In this document: positions 52,201 through 59,901 of the stretch, piece after piece
How positions within the stretch are numbered: position 1 is the stretch's first letter
Layout of the letters: the number at the start of each line of letters is the position of its first letter
NCBI GenBank assembly: GCA_944381115.1
Contig: CALWJV010000003.1
Location: 1-59,901 of the forward strand
From: an uncultured Clostridia bacterium
GTDB taxonomy: Bacteria > Bacillota > Clostridia > Oscillospirales > CAG-272
Length of the DNA: 59,901 nucleotides
Direction of reading: 5' to 3'
Translations under genes and position numbers: made by a program
Notes under the pieces: model-generated
What the model was told of the DNA's origin: nothing
Databases searched by the model: none
What the model saw: only the letters and a program-made list of their open reading frames with translations

Positions 52201-53023
52201 CGGTGAATTAGTAGTTAAGAACAGCACAGATCCTGCAATTAAACTCGACGCTCAGAAGTTTACAAATATTGCACTTGTTGTTGATCCTGCAATGAATACA
52301 AAAACACTTTATGTAAACGGTGTATTTGCGGGAACAAGCGTATTTGATACAAGTAACAAATCTTCCGGATTTATTCTGTCTCAAATAAGAATGCAGTATA
52401 ATAATACATCTGACAGCAATTTGATAATGAACGACACAGATACGTCTTATTTCTACAATCATTTGTATGTTTATAGTGCGGAAGCACCACTTTGCCTTAT
52501 AAATACTGATATTATAGAAGAGAGCGAAGGAGTTCTTGGCCTTTATGAAACAGATGAACCGGAAGAAGGTACAAATCCTTTAACCGAGCTTACTGTAACA
52601 GAAGACAAACAGATATTCCTCAATAAATTTGATAAGAGCAGTAATTACACATTTAGTTTTACACTTTCTGCAACATCTGAGTTTGTAAACGGAACAATTC
52701 TTCAAGGCAATAAAGTTGATGCATTCAATACTTATATTACAGCAGAGCTCCTGACTGTAAAAGACGGATACCTTTATTACTTTGATATACCGGTATACAA
52801 AATCGTAGCGGGAGAAGATATTTCGATAAAACTGATTTGTGTAGACTATCTTTCAAAAGTAACAGTTATAGTAAATGACAAAGAAATAATAAAAGATATG
52901 CCTTATTCTACTGGTGATAATTATGAAAGAGGAGATTCTTATATCAAAAGTTACATATTCTCCTCTGCAGCAGGTGAATATACAGTAAGTGACATAAATT
53001 TTGTTACAAATGTAAGTGAATGA
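49280..53023 (+). CDS. Large secreted lipoprotein with LamG-like and Cys-rich repeats
   Basis: 1247 residues. A signal peptide (KKIRILALVLALLMLPLGM) ends in a lipobox (MLVSC), followed by an acidic Asp/Ser/Pro linker. Residues about 50-260 and again 880-1080 look like LamG/concanavalin-type lectin folds (YLAYFTFDAVKSG; YEFDIMLGKKS, WVNFAVAINDKDREYDVYVNGV). Between them are repeats with CSECGATV, CTRCGEEI and CKNCGYEY, a CxxC repeat common in surface proteins of gut Clostridia. It should sit on the outside of the membrane and may bind a carbohydrate. AAAGGAG precedes ATG 49280. The exact function is unknown. Confidence 0.8.
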   Translation: MKKIRILALVLALLMLPLGMLVSCKDDNDPDDSDPDNSITQQRPSTGVTTVDDGTRAGYLAYFTFDAVKSGTFSPAAPYTFFSAFNNGEFFFGERVVNGKKGGYLGIKRGNIRGDAYYDLAVMSLSGFSFTHVVSFDIYLGGGVVNDEMYFIGRKGSGVFNHFLTFNTDGTVSAGLKYFVYRAKQTGEWVNFAVAINDKDREYDVYVNGVKTLVKVPYQTVGYEGWDDMQIDRYRIGISGTNAEVTELRIDNFAVSGGLTPNNSTGESNVTYTDIYTIKGDIFNFSGDIESGKQKVLNIYLSNSSLLNAIKKDAYTPEKALMNNVLALSKLNFVGDIGIGTSLQYDYGVETGLYKYGANLGGKTFYSDQEIGKSFNFYDDILKEGVDAGKLIVVNEKGENGTYYLEGDKDFTKITIIIDNEITYAVYKDGIFKTVPDSTFDFDDEFAIEYNEGAFHGKDYSYVIGSLDDPDGEMVNITLSPDQILGKTDFTMLINNEISVILSDVDFTYDYGILTFTYEDNVYNFAYNPNNDTFAFLYDNVQYVLKTPEGEEDTVSESEVLALHFQNFASGTSTLSIPVLEQTAKLNPWEKVYLKLYIPDEMTGFQFGLFLICGNNSFYTPLRYSNAGVQEVSIPLDEFIKIGTPSIDALTKIEFRMTGSQNGTNFGPSADLNGTLPNDGAGFYIQEIALIQEKMAVVEGPASDGNEYCTHQGQGGESYLVPIETPIPASCISIGYYAMRCSECGATVIDDSKPIIESLGHDTDGQTVFTKYPTCDSAGYTYQKCTRCGEEIIIDEIPKLSHDFYEVLNNSAGMMISKCKNCGYEYSTYLNTTLISGREKYDMLPEGSRSFLVYEGHNDTYKIGSFNTEERSSRDNLTINSKYATFVCTKVGLDYCFEFTKGETKGDPTKSHDAYFDVDVGASLGAGAKFIYEFDIMLGKKSANDTYGSILGIAIQRINGKRSGDQELFKINSDGELVVKNSTDPAIKLDAQKFTNIALVVDPAMNTKTLYVNGVFAGTSVFDTSNKSSGFILSQIRMQYNNTSDSNLIMNDTDTSYFYNHLYVYSAEAPLCLINTDIIEESEGVLGLYETDEPEEGTNPLTELTVTEDKQIFLNKFDKSSNYTFSFTLSATSEFVNGTILQGNKVDAFNTYITAELLTVKDGYLYYFDIPVYKIVAGEDISIKLICVDYLSKVTVIVNDKEIIKDMPYSTGDNYERGDSYIKSYIFSSAAGEYTVSDINFVTNVSE

Positions 53024-53092
53024 ATATTTATAAAAAAACAAAAACCGTGCTTATTTTGCGTGATGTCGTTAGCGGAGAAATCTGGGTGGTAT

Positions 53093-53130
53093 GTAACCTG
53101 AAGGCATTATGCCTTCAGGTTACTGCTTTT
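53093..53130 (+). terminator. Strong hairpin at the composition boundary
   Basis: GTAACCTGAAGGCAT pairs perfectly with ATGCCTTCAGGTTAC with a one-base centre, followed by TGCTTTTT. It ends transcription about 70 bases after the lipoprotein gene. Confidence 0.8.
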
Positions 53131-53131
53131 T

Positions 53132-53269
53132 ACGCAGACATTGCTGCCGGAAGCACCTAAGACTGGCGATGATAGGAATCTGTTTATCTGGATTGTTCTG
53201 GCTCTGACAGGCATGTTAGGAATGTGTGGAACGGCTGTTTCTTGCAGAAAATGGCGGAGTGTCAAGTAA
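53132..53269 (+). pseudogene. 3' remnant of a cell-wall-anchored surface protein
   Basis: An open frame without start encodes LPEAPKTGDDRN, a hydrophobic helix (LFIWIVLALTGMLGM) and a basic tail (CRKWRSVK): a complete sortase sorting signal of the xPxTG type. The rest of the surface protein gene is absent; an in-frame stop lies at 53099-53101 and the terminator hairpin ends just before the frame becomes meaningful. Codon use is that of the GC-richer DNA to the right. It marks a break point between two DNA sources. Confidence 0.7.
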
Positions 53270-53328
53270 GTTGAGTTATGAGAAAGGAATATAAAATGGA
53301 CAAAAATGAGAAAAAGGGAGGCGCAATC

Positions 53329-55287
53329 ATGCGGACCATTTCCTACAAAACATATCTTGACAAGATATACGGCTGTTTTATCGGAAAGGCAGTCTCCGGC
53401 AATATTGGAGCACCCTATGAAGGCATCAAAATGCCAATGGAATTGCCCTACAGCCCAAAAATGATTAACTGTGAACTGCCCAACGACGATCTGGATCTGC
53501 AGGTACTGTGGCTGGATGTGCTGGAGCAGAAGGGGGAGCATTTTACCTCTTACGACCTCCTTGACCGGTTTGCAAATCACTGTTCCTATTCACCCGGAGA
53601 ATATGCTGTTATGCGGAAGAATTATAGCCGGGGCATCTATCCGCCATATTCCGGGAAATTTTGCAATGACTATTATACGGAGGGAATGGGCTGTCCGATC
53701 CGCTCGGAGTTATGGGGCTGTGTCGGCGTGGGCAACATGACACTGGCCAGTGAGTTCGCTTCCCGCGACGGACAGCTTGATCATTTCGGCGAATCCATAT
53801 GGGCGGAGCGTTTTCTGGCAGCTTTGGAGAGCGAAGCGTTTTTTGAAAGCGACATCAATGTCTTGCTGGACAAGGCGCTTAAAGTTCTGCCTTCGGATTC
53901 AAAATTCCGCGGTCTGGTCTGCTTTACACGGGAATTGTGTGAAGCTTATGGGGACATGAAGACCGTACTTTGCAAACTGTTGTTCCGATATGGCCATCCG
54001 GACTGCACGAATATGTATCAAAATATGGGGATCACCATTGCCGCTCTTTTATTGGGAGAGGGGGATATTATCAAAACAAGCCTGCTTGCATTGAACTGTG
54101 GCTTTGATACGGACTGCACCTGCGCCACTGCGGGGGCAATTATCGGTCTGCTGCGGGGGGCGGATGAATTGATGCAGGCGTACAGCCTTACGGAGGTTAC
54201 CTATGCCCTTGGCGTAGAGAGCAGCCGACGCAGCAACAGGATTTTTGATCTGGCAGAGGATATTGCAAAGATGGGCATACAGTTTTCCAAAACCGTGAAC
54301 CCTTGCGTTGTGATTACGGATGCACCCCAGGTGCATTATGACTTTGATCTTCCGGAACCGATAGCCGTGCGGGTGCTGTATCAGGATATGGAGCCTTCCA
54401 TTGCTCTTGGAGAGAGCCGGGTGGTTACGCTGTGTTTTGAGAACAGGAGCGACAGCGCAAAAAGGCTGGACTGCCGGATTGACAGTGTAAACGGGATTCT
54501 CTGCTCCCTGCCTGATTTTGTAATGGAGCTTCCTGCCCGTACTAAGAGTCAGGTTGCCGTTACTTTTACACTGCCGATGGGTACGGAGCTTGTTTATGAT
54601 AAGAATATTTTTACGCTTACCGCCGGCAGTGAGGGGAAGATCGCGTTTCAAAAGCAGTTCGGTCTTGCCGGTGCCGTGCCTTGGAAGCTATGCGGACCGT
54701 TCTGGCGTACTGAGCCGGTCTGCACCACCGAAGCGCTGCTTAAGGTCTCCTCTTATTATGAACTGATGGTCAATTCCCGCATCCAGGGAAATGATACGGA
54801 TAAGTCGCGCCATTTTCATCTGAATTTTGCTGCGGATATCGATACGGAGTTTGTCACAGAGCATGCGCTGTTCGAGCCATTAAAAGAACAGCATGCCGGT
54901 TCCGATTATGAACAGATATTGGTAAATATACGTGAGGATAGCTTTTACCTGAAAGATATGTTCGGGTTCCGCGGTCCATGCACCGTATACCTTTCCCGTA
55001 TTCTGGTTGTGCCTGAGGATATGGAGGTGTGCGTACAGATCGGACATACCTGTCCGTTCCAGTTTTTCGTCAACGGAGCTCTTGTGGCGGAACGGAACTA
55101 TTGTGACAATTGGACGGCTGAAAATGTGCACGTAGAAGGGCTGCGGCTGCACCGCGGTGAAAATAAGCTCGTGCTGCGGGTTACCCGTGTGAATGCGGAT
55201 GCGAAAATGAACGTCACCTTCAGCAAAGAGCAAGCCTGTTCGGAGCATCTTGTTGATTTTGCTTCCAAGAATCCATATTGTTTTTGA
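53329..55287 (+). CDS. ADP-ribosylglycohydrolase-family protein with C-terminal beta domain
   Basis: About 652 residues. Residues 1-290 form an ADP-ribosylglycohydrolase-like helical domain: YGCFIGKAVSGNIGAPYEG, NDDLDLQVLWLDVL with metal-binding Asp residues, and LNCGFDTDCTCATAGAIIGLL, the second metal motif. The remaining 350 residues are beta-rich and not recognised. ATG 53329 is chosen for its GGGAGG site; the in-frame ATGs at 53278 and 53296 are weaker. Proteins of this fold next to glycosidases often act on sugars rather than ADP-ribose. GC-rich codon use sets it apart from the first 53 kb. Confidence 0.82.
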   Translation: MRTISYKTYLDKIYGCFIGKAVSGNIGAPYEGIKMPMELPYSPKMINCELPNDDLDLQVLWLDVLEQKGEHFTSYDLLDRFANHCSYSPGEYAVMRKNYSRGIYPPYSGKFCNDYYTEGMGCPIRSELWGCVGVGNMTLASEFASRDGQLDHFGESIWAERFLAALESEAFFESDINVLLDKALKVLPSDSKFRGLVCFTRELCEAYGDMKTVLCKLLFRYGHPDCTNMYQNMGITIAALLLGEGDIIKTSLLALNCGFDTDCTCATAGAIIGLLRGADELMQAYSLTEVTYALGVESSRRSNRIFDLAEDIAKMGIQFSKTVNPCVVITDAPQVHYDFDLPEPIAVRVLYQDMEPSIALGESRVVTLCFENRSDSAKRLDCRIDSVNGILCSLPDFVMELPARTKSQVAVTFTLPMGTELVYDKNIFTLTAGSEGKIAFQKQFGLAGAVPWKLCGPFWRTEPVCTTEALLKVSSYYELMVNSRIQGNDTDKSRHFHLNFAADIDTEFVTEHALFEPLKEQHAGSDYEQILVNIREDSFYLKDMFGFRGPCTVYLSRILVVPEDMEVCVQIGHTCPFQFFVNGALVAERNYCDNWTAENVHVEGLRLHRGENKLVLRVTRVNADAKMNVTFSKEQACSEHLVDFASKNPYCF

Positions 55288-55309
55288 AATACAGAAAGAG
55301 GTAGGAAAA

Positions 55310-56560
55310 ATGACAGAGCAGGAGAGAGACAGAGTAAGGATAATCTGTGATAAAATCAGTCAGAGAATTGGAGAAAAGCACATCGGGTGTTTCCATGGCT
55401 ACGATGCACCGCTCTTTTTTATCTCTACGGAGTATCCGGGATTGTGGCTGGAGCATGTCTATGACGCAGTTTTTTATGCGAAGCTTTCGGGGGAACTTTT
55501 GCCCGAACGGCTTGCCATTGCGAAGAATACGATTCAGTTTTTCCTGGACAATCAGACTGCGGAGGGCGAGTATCCCTGCTTTTACGTGGATCCGGCCAGG
55601 GCGGTAAACTGGCAGGGAGAGTGGATGGGCTATAGTCATATTCAGGAATGTGTCTCTTTCCCTGCCCTCTGTCTGGAGGTCTGTCGGATGGCGGAGGATC
55701 CCTGCCTTACAGAGCGGGTCTATGAATCGGCGAAGAAGTGGGATGGCTGGCTTCGGAAATACCGCATGACAAGAGGCCTGGGGCTGGTGGAGCAGTTTGT
55801 GGGATATGACACGGGACATGACTGGAGCGGCCGTATTGAGGGCTTCTCCTGCCCGGGGCGTTATGAGCGGGACGGAGAACCGATGAATGCGGCTGTCCTG
55901 CCTCAGGATGACGTGGTTCCTGTGATCGCGGTGGATATGAATGCAAATTTCTACGGCACCCAGAAGGCTCTGGCCGTCCTGGCACGGCTGTGTGGGAAAG
56001 AACGGGAAGCACAGGAATGGGAGCAGCGGGCGGCGGAAGTAAAAGGGAGGCTGTTTGAAATCTGCTATGACAAAGAGGACGCCTTCTTTTACGATGTAGA
56101 TAAGCATGGGAAAAAGCGAAAATATCTTTCCAGCACGATTTTCCATCTGTTTCAGGAAAAGGTGCTGGATCCGGAAACGGACGGAGAGCTGATCCGTGAG
56201 ATCTACACACGGCACATCAAAAATCCGGAGGAATTCTGGACGGAATATCCGTTTCCCTCCATGGCGGTGTGTGATCCATCCTGTGCGGAGCACAGATCCG
56301 GAAACTGCTGGGGATATTACTCCCAGGCGCTGATTGCCCTGCGCTGTACCAGGTGGATGGACGACTACGGGTTTGGTGAGGATTTTGACTATATCTGCCG
56401 AAAATGGCTGGAAGCCTGGACAAGATGCTTTGATGATATGAAGCTGGGCCAGGAGCTGGATCCCTTTACCGGGGAGCCCAGCCAGTGTTCGGAATGGTAC
56501 TCCAGCTGTATGCTGTTTTATCTGTATGCGGCACAGAGGCTGGGGATTGCTGAGCGCTGA
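55310..56560 (+). CDS. Glycoside hydrolase with (alpha/alpha)6 barrel, GH63/MGH1-like
   Basis: 416 residues rich in helices with repeated aromatic-acidic motifs of (alpha/alpha)6 glycosidases: TEYPGLWLEHVYDAVFYAKL, VDPARAVNWQGEWMGYSHIQECV, GYDTGHDWSGR, VIAVDMNANFYGTQKAL and CAEHRSGNCWGYYSQALI. These match GH63/MGH1-like domains; candidate catalytic acids are in HDWS and the WTEYPFPS region. There is no signal peptide. ATG 55310 has AGAGGTAGG upstream and follows the ADP-ribosylglycohydrolase-like gene by 22 bases, so both act on one substrate (inference), possibly an alpha-glucoside or mannoside. Confidence 0.75.
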   Translation: MTEQERDRVRIICDKISQRIGEKHIGCFHGYDAPLFFISTEYPGLWLEHVYDAVFYAKLSGELLPERLAIAKNTIQFFLDNQTAEGEYPCFYVDPARAVNWQGEWMGYSHIQECVSFPALCLEVCRMAEDPCLTERVYESAKKWDGWLRKYRMTRGLGLVEQFVGYDTGHDWSGRIEGFSCPGRYERDGEPMNAAVLPQDDVVPVIAVDMNANFYGTQKALAVLARLCGKEREAQEWEQRAAEVKGRLFEICYDKEDAFFYDVDKHGKKRKYLSSTIFHLFQEKVLDPETDGELIREIYTRHIKNPEEFWTEYPFPSMAVCDPSCAEHRSGNCWGYYSQALIALRCTRWMDDYGFGEDFDYICRKWLEAWTRCFDDMKLGQELDPFTGEPSQCSEWYSSCMLFYLYAAQRLGIAER

Positions 56561-57166
56561 TTACGTTAGTGCACAAGGAAGAAAAAGGAATGTATCGGGC
56601 GAAGCTATGACGGAGAGAAGATGAGATAAAGTAACAAGAAAAATCGGATCGCTCCGGCTGGCGGAAAGCCTTGTGGAAGGATGAATCTTTATGATATGAA
56701 CGAAATAAATAGCCCCACCAATAAAAAAAACGAGGTTTTGGAGGGGGTTGATTTCGTATATCATTGTCTCCCCGATTCCGAGTTTTGGATTGGGGGGATT
56801 TTTATGCGTTGGAGATTTACCTGCGCTTCGCTGCTGATTTCATGCAGCGACTATGAATTTATCTGATAAACCAGGAAAGTCCTGAGAGTATATGGTGTCC
56901 TCAAAACCCGCATCCTCCATCTGGACAAGTAGGCCCATATACTGAATTGCCAATTCAGTGTAAGAATGAAATGGCTATTTATAATGCGCTGTTTATGCAC
57001 TGCCATGCGGTGTGTAATGGGCGCATTTTTTTGCTACCAAGTATCTGGAGGGAGTTGGCAGCGGAAGGTTCTGTAGGTATTCCTATCGGCTTATATTTCA
57101 TTGTCGCTCGCCGCCCTCAATCAATCGTTTTGAAAAGTTCAAAATTGATTGATTGGAGGAAAACAA
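56561..57166. promoter_or_regulatory. Long non-coding leader with palindromes and a terminator-like hairpin
   Basis: About 600 bases without a supported gene. It holds ACTGAATTG/CAATTCAGT (56941-56959), a terminator-like hairpin AATGCGC/GCGCATT with seven T (56982-57032), and a long inverted repeat (57118-57154: TCAATCAAT...ATTGATTGA around TTTTGAA/TTCAAAA) just before the ribosome binding site of the next gene. The last looks like an operator. Confidence 0.45.
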
Positions 57167-57685
57167 ATGGCAGACAATAGATATGCCAACGCAAAATGCT
57201 TTGTATTCTCGCCGGACGGTTATCAGGAAATCACTTATGAAGAACTGTGCCGCAGACGGGAGATAGATACAAATTATCAGAATCGGAAATTTATTCCGCT
57301 TCACGGAATGCTGATGGAGGTAACAGCGGATACATACCGGGATTTTTATAAGGACAAACGCCGTCAGAAATATCTGTATGAGCAATCAGTGAAAAGTGGA
57401 GATATCTCTTACGATATGCTTACAACGGATGAATTCAGTGGTGCAAGTATTTTGATCGACGACAGCGTGGATGTTGCAGCAAGGGCTGAAAACAAGATTA
57501 TGATGGACAAGCTGAAACAAGCCGTTCTTACACTGACGGATGACGAGCAGCTTCTGCTTTATCGGCATTATTACGCTGAAATTTCGGAAACAGAATTGGC
57601 TTCCTTGTATGGCATATCACAGCAGGCGATCAGCAAGCGGATTGGTAAAATTCGTTCCAAACTAAGAAAAATTATAGAAAATTAA
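57167..57685 (+). CDS. Sigma-70 region 4-like regulator
   Basis: 172 residues. The C-terminal part, LTDDEQLLLYRHYYAEISETELASLYGISQQAISKRIGKIRSKL in sequence, is a sigma-70 region 4 helix-turn-helix. The N-terminal part has a Lys/Arg-rich helical region and no clear region 2. Similar proteins are found on integrative elements of Firmicutes, where they switch on transfer or excision genes. GGAGG lies 7 bases before ATG 57167, and a large inverted repeat overlaps the promoter region, suggesting self-regulation. Confidence 0.75.
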   Translation: MADNRYANAKCFVFSPDGYQEITYEELCRRREIDTNYQNRKFIPLHGMLMEVTADTYRDFYKDKRRQKYLYEQSVKSGDISYDMLTTDEFSGASILIDDSVDVAARAENKIMMDKLKQAVLTLTDDEQLLLYRHYYAEISETELASLYGISQQAISKRIGKIRSKLRKIIEN

Positions 57686-57969
57686 ATTAAATTTTTTGGT
57701 TGTAGCTCCCTTAACTTTTCGGCATGGAAAGTGAGGGGGCTTTCCATTTGCTCCGTTGCTCTTTGAAAACCAAATAGCACAGCGCATTTTTTACTTTCTC
57801 TCTGCTGTCGGCAAAATCGGCAAGCCACAAGAGCAGATACAAAGACTTTAGCCAATTCAAAACTACTTTGCTCCCGTGTTTTTGTATTCCAGTCTCTGAC
57901 GGTGCGGTGCATCCGCAGCGAAGGCAATGACAGGCAGAGAAGATAATGATACTTGCGTCCAGTTCTAAG

Positions 57970-58200
57970 GCCGAGCGTTGAAGCGGTATTTTACATATCG
58001 TGAGCCGTCGCAGCAAAGAAGGATGCCTCGCAGAGAACCTGGGAGGGGTGAGATTCCCATGAGGTCAAATGCATGACCGGAAGATGCGTTCCCATGAGCC
58101 GAGGGATGGCGTGGATCGAATATCGGCAGACAAACGAAACGATTGATATCACAAGGCCGCGGTCTGCCCAAACAGCGGATCGCAGCCTTTTACATAAACA
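57970..58200 (+). ncRNA. Candidate structured RNA or leader
   Basis: Between the sigma-like gene and the small gene at 58217 lies a stretch with no supported frame but many short complementary words: GGTCA-AATGCA-TGACC (58063-58078), two copies of TTCCCATGAG (58045-58054 and 58089-58098), and GGGAGGGG near 58040 that can pair with C-rich words. This pattern suggests a folded RNA. I do not recognise a known class. The preceding 57690-57969 stretch shows nothing definite. Confidence 0.3.
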
Positions 58201-58216
58201 GAAGGAGGAACTGAAC

Positions 58217-58597
58217 ATGGATGAGAAAGACAAAAAAATCATTGAAGAAGAAATTCTCGGCAAAGACCATGCCGGGTATGCATATATTTATCCTTTAAGT
58301 GGCGACAGGCAGGAATATGTTTTTGACATGACGCCGGAGCATATCGCCAATTTCCTCGGCGCTCACCAGTTTGACGCAGAAAAGATCATTCTGACAGATA
58401 TGTTGGACAGGCTGATTTTGAATACGATCGGCGGATTTATTGACCAATGTCCGGATCAGGATTTGTGCCATCAGATTATCCCGCTGCTTGCTCCTATTCA
58501 GATGGGCGAAACAGAAGCAAAGGAAATCCCTATTATTATTACGGCACGGAATCATATACGGAGTTTGACGGAGACGGGCAGCTTACCAGCGCGGTAA
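58217..58597 (+). CDS. Small mobile-element protein, 3' end replaced
   Basis: The frame from ATG 58217 (AAGGAGG upstream) encodes 126 residues. The first 105 or so (MDEKDKKIIEEEILG, HAGYAYIYPLSGDRQ, LDRLILNTIGGFIDQCPDQD) form a small acidic protein of unknown function. The last 20 residues come from DNA that in another frame encodes a GldG-like protein, so the natural C-terminus is lost at about 58530. Confidence 0.55.
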   Translation: MDEKDKKIIEEEILGKDHAGYAYIYPLSGDRQEYVFDMTPEHIANFLGAHQFDAEKIILTDMLDRLILNTIGGFIDQCPDQDLCHQIIPLLAPIQMGETEAKEIPIIITARNHIRSLTETGSLPAR

Positions 58598-59532
58598 ATT
58601 ATGTCACGAATGAGTCTGAAAAGATAATTTACCAGTCGGAGGGCCATGGAGAGAGCAGCCTTTCGGATACGATTACGGATCTGATGGAAAAAAACAGTTA
58701 TACGCTGTCTGAAGTAAATCTTCTGATGTCTGAATCAGTTCCGGACGATTGTGATCTGCTTCTGATGAACGCTCCTACGGCCGATCTGACGGAAGATGAA
58801 GTGGAAATGCTGGGTGATTATCTGGACGGCGGAGGGAAGGTTATGATTCTGCTTGGAGACGCGGGCGCTGAAGATCTGCCCGTGCTGGAAGGCCTTCTTA
58901 AGGAATACGGAATCAGCGGGGCAGAGGGCTATATTGCCGATCCGACGCGGTGCTACCAGAATAATTACTACTATATATTCCCTGTGCTTTCCGTGTCAGG
59001 AGATATGGCGGCCGGAATCAGTTCGGAGATGGTTCTTGTGGGCAATGCCCACGGGCTGAATCTGACGGAACCGGAACGGGATACGATTTCTAGCTCTTCC
59101 TTTATGACTACATCGGATCAGGCTTACGCGCTGACGGAGACCAGTCAGGAGCAGGGCAGCTATACGCTGGGAGCGGTTGCTGTGGAAAGCACAGCTGATG
59201 AATCGGAAGACGCGGAGAATGAAGAAACGGATTCTTCGGATGAGTCGGACGACGCGGAGGAAAGCAGGCTTACCGTAATTTCCGCGGCCAGCCTGATTGA
59301 TTCTCAGATTACGGATACCTTTACCACTCTGGAAAATACAACCCTGTTTATGAATGTTGTAACGGAAAACTTTGACGGAGTACAGAATCTTTCCATTGAG
59401 GCGAAGAGTCTTGGCACGGAGTATAATACAATGCGGTATACAGGCGTACTTGGGCTTGCAGCCGTGTTCGGCGTACCTGCCGCGGTCCTCATCGGAGGAT
59501 TCGTGATCTGGTTCCGGCGCAGAAAGAGGTGA
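58531..59532 (+). pseudogene. GldG-like ABC-2 transporter auxiliary protein, 5'-truncated
   Basis: About 333 residues. From YYYYGTESYTEFDGDGQ the sequence matches the second half of GldG-like proteins of gliding-motility/ABC-2-type transporters: a DJ-1/ThuA-like alpha/beta fold (DCDLLLMNAPTADLTEDEVEMLGDYLDGGGKVM), a Ser/Glu/Asp-rich insert, and one C-terminal membrane helix (VLGLAAVFGVPAAVLIGGFVIW) with a basic tail. The N-terminal membrane helix and first domain are missing; an ATG at 58447 lies in the preceding gene. The break is at about 58530. It overlaps the next gene by one base. Confidence 0.75.
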
Positions 59533-59901
59533 TGGAATTGAAGAAGAAAAAGGGCCTTATTATTATGCTTCTTGTGCTGTGTGCGCTGCTGGCCGTATAT
59601 TTCGCCCTTCGAAGCCGGAATCAGAAGCGTGTAGAACAGCGGCTCAGAGAAGAAGCGGCGGCTGAGATCCATGTGACGGACACAGATTCCGTGGATATTA
59701 TATCGCTGCGTTTCAATACAGGCGGCGAGGCGCTTGCGTTTGAAAAAGAAGACGGACGGTGGTATGACGCGGACGATCCGGACTTCCCGCTGAATCAGGA
59801 TATAACGGAGAATATCGCGGAGCAGATCGGAAGTATTACGGCGGACCGGAAGCTGGAAGATGCGGATGCCCTGGAAGATTACGGACTGGATGAACCGGAA
59901 T
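59532..59901 (+). CDS. DUF4340-like membrane-anchored protein, N-terminal part
   Basis: The frame from ATG 59532 (TGATG overlap with the GldG-like stop) runs off the window after 123 codons. It starts MELKKKKGLIIMLLVLCALLAV, a membrane anchor, followed by EIHVTDTDSVDIISLRFN and ALAFEKEDGRWYDADD, the pattern of DUF4340 proteins. These are normally encoded right after GldG-like proteins and belong to the same ABC-2-type export complex. Confidence 0.82.
   Translation, partial: MELKKKKGLIIMLLVLCALLAVYFALRSRNQKRVEQRLREEAAAEIHVTDTDSVDIISLRFNTGGEALAFEKEDGRWYDADDPDFPLNQDITENIAEQIGSITADRKLEDADALEDYGLDEPE

Larger units (their letters stand above)
56561..58530 (+). mobile_element. Likely fragment of an integrative or conjugative element
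   Basis: A block with a sigma-70-like regulator of the kind carried on integrative elements, palindromic leaders, a possibly structured RNA and a 3'-truncated small gene. No recombinase or relaxase is inside the window. It stops abruptly inside a GldG-like gene at about 58530. The assignment is inferred from gene type and context only. Confidence 0.35.

Noticed and set aside
55220..56293. Minus-strand open frame of 357 codons
   Set aside because: It is opposite a well-supported glycosidase gene in GC-rich DNA, has no family pattern and is a shadow of that gene.

Overview
The window looks like chromosome of an anaerobic, endospore-forming member of the Clostridia, most likely an uncultured gut lineage. 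Sporulation genes (spoIVA, a YlmC/YmxH-type gene, an alpha/beta small acid-soluble spore protein, spoVAC-spoVAD-spoVAE), rubrerythrin, a sodium-pumping biotin decarboxylase and an AT-rich base composition between about 3.7 and 53 kb all point that way. Taxonomy is inferred from gene content only.

Layout. 1-3.0 kb: end of a short-chain dehydrogenase gene, a type I dehydroquinase-like gene, a second short-chain dehydrogenase and a quinone-reductase-like gene in one operon. 3.1-3.8 kb: a GC-rich non-coding patch and a five-tRNA operon (Val-Asp-Phe-Gly-Cys) on the minus strand. 4.2-9.4 kb: an operon for a membrane biotin-dependent Na+ pump that carries two different carboxyltransferase subunits. 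9.5-10.1 kb: rubrerythrin. 10.3-13.0 kb: two paralogous ESCRT-III/Snf7-like helical proteins followed by a broken AAA+ ATPase gene, the most unusual locus here. 13.2-22.8 kb: minus-strand sugar catabolism genes (glycosidase, FAD dehydrogenase, SDR, two Gfo/Idh/MocA enzymes, mannonate dehydratase UxuA) with a tRNA-Leu and a TtcA-like PP-loop gene. 23-29.8 kb: small zinc-ribbon protein, acetyltransferase, broken P-loop kinase, heterodimeric ABC exporter and mtaB.

30.1-39.6 kb: a very compact phage head module (two perfect SOS boxes, terminase, portal, Prp-like protease, scaffold-like protein, N4-gp56-type capsid, connector and neck proteins, XhlA-like protein) with no integrase, replication, tail-tube or lysin gene. 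It sits directly upstream of spoIVA. 39.8-48.9 kb: sporulation genes mixed with a sugar transporter, a glycerophosphodiesterase and a divergent asparaginase-like protein. 49.2-53.0 kb: a large secreted lipoprotein.

After the terminator at about 53.1 kb, base composition and codon use become clearly GC-richer. This last part has an orphan cell-wall sorting signal, an ADP-ribosylglycohydrolase-like gene, an (alpha/alpha)6 glycosidase, a mobile-element-like block with a sigma-like regulator and a possible structured RNA, and a 5'-truncated GldG-like gene followed by a DUF4340-like gene. It is either horizontally acquired or an assembly join. Several truncations and frameshifts (10.4, 11.9, 12.56, 24.3, 53.1 and 58.5 kb) mean the contig should be checked against reads before structural conclusions are drawn.
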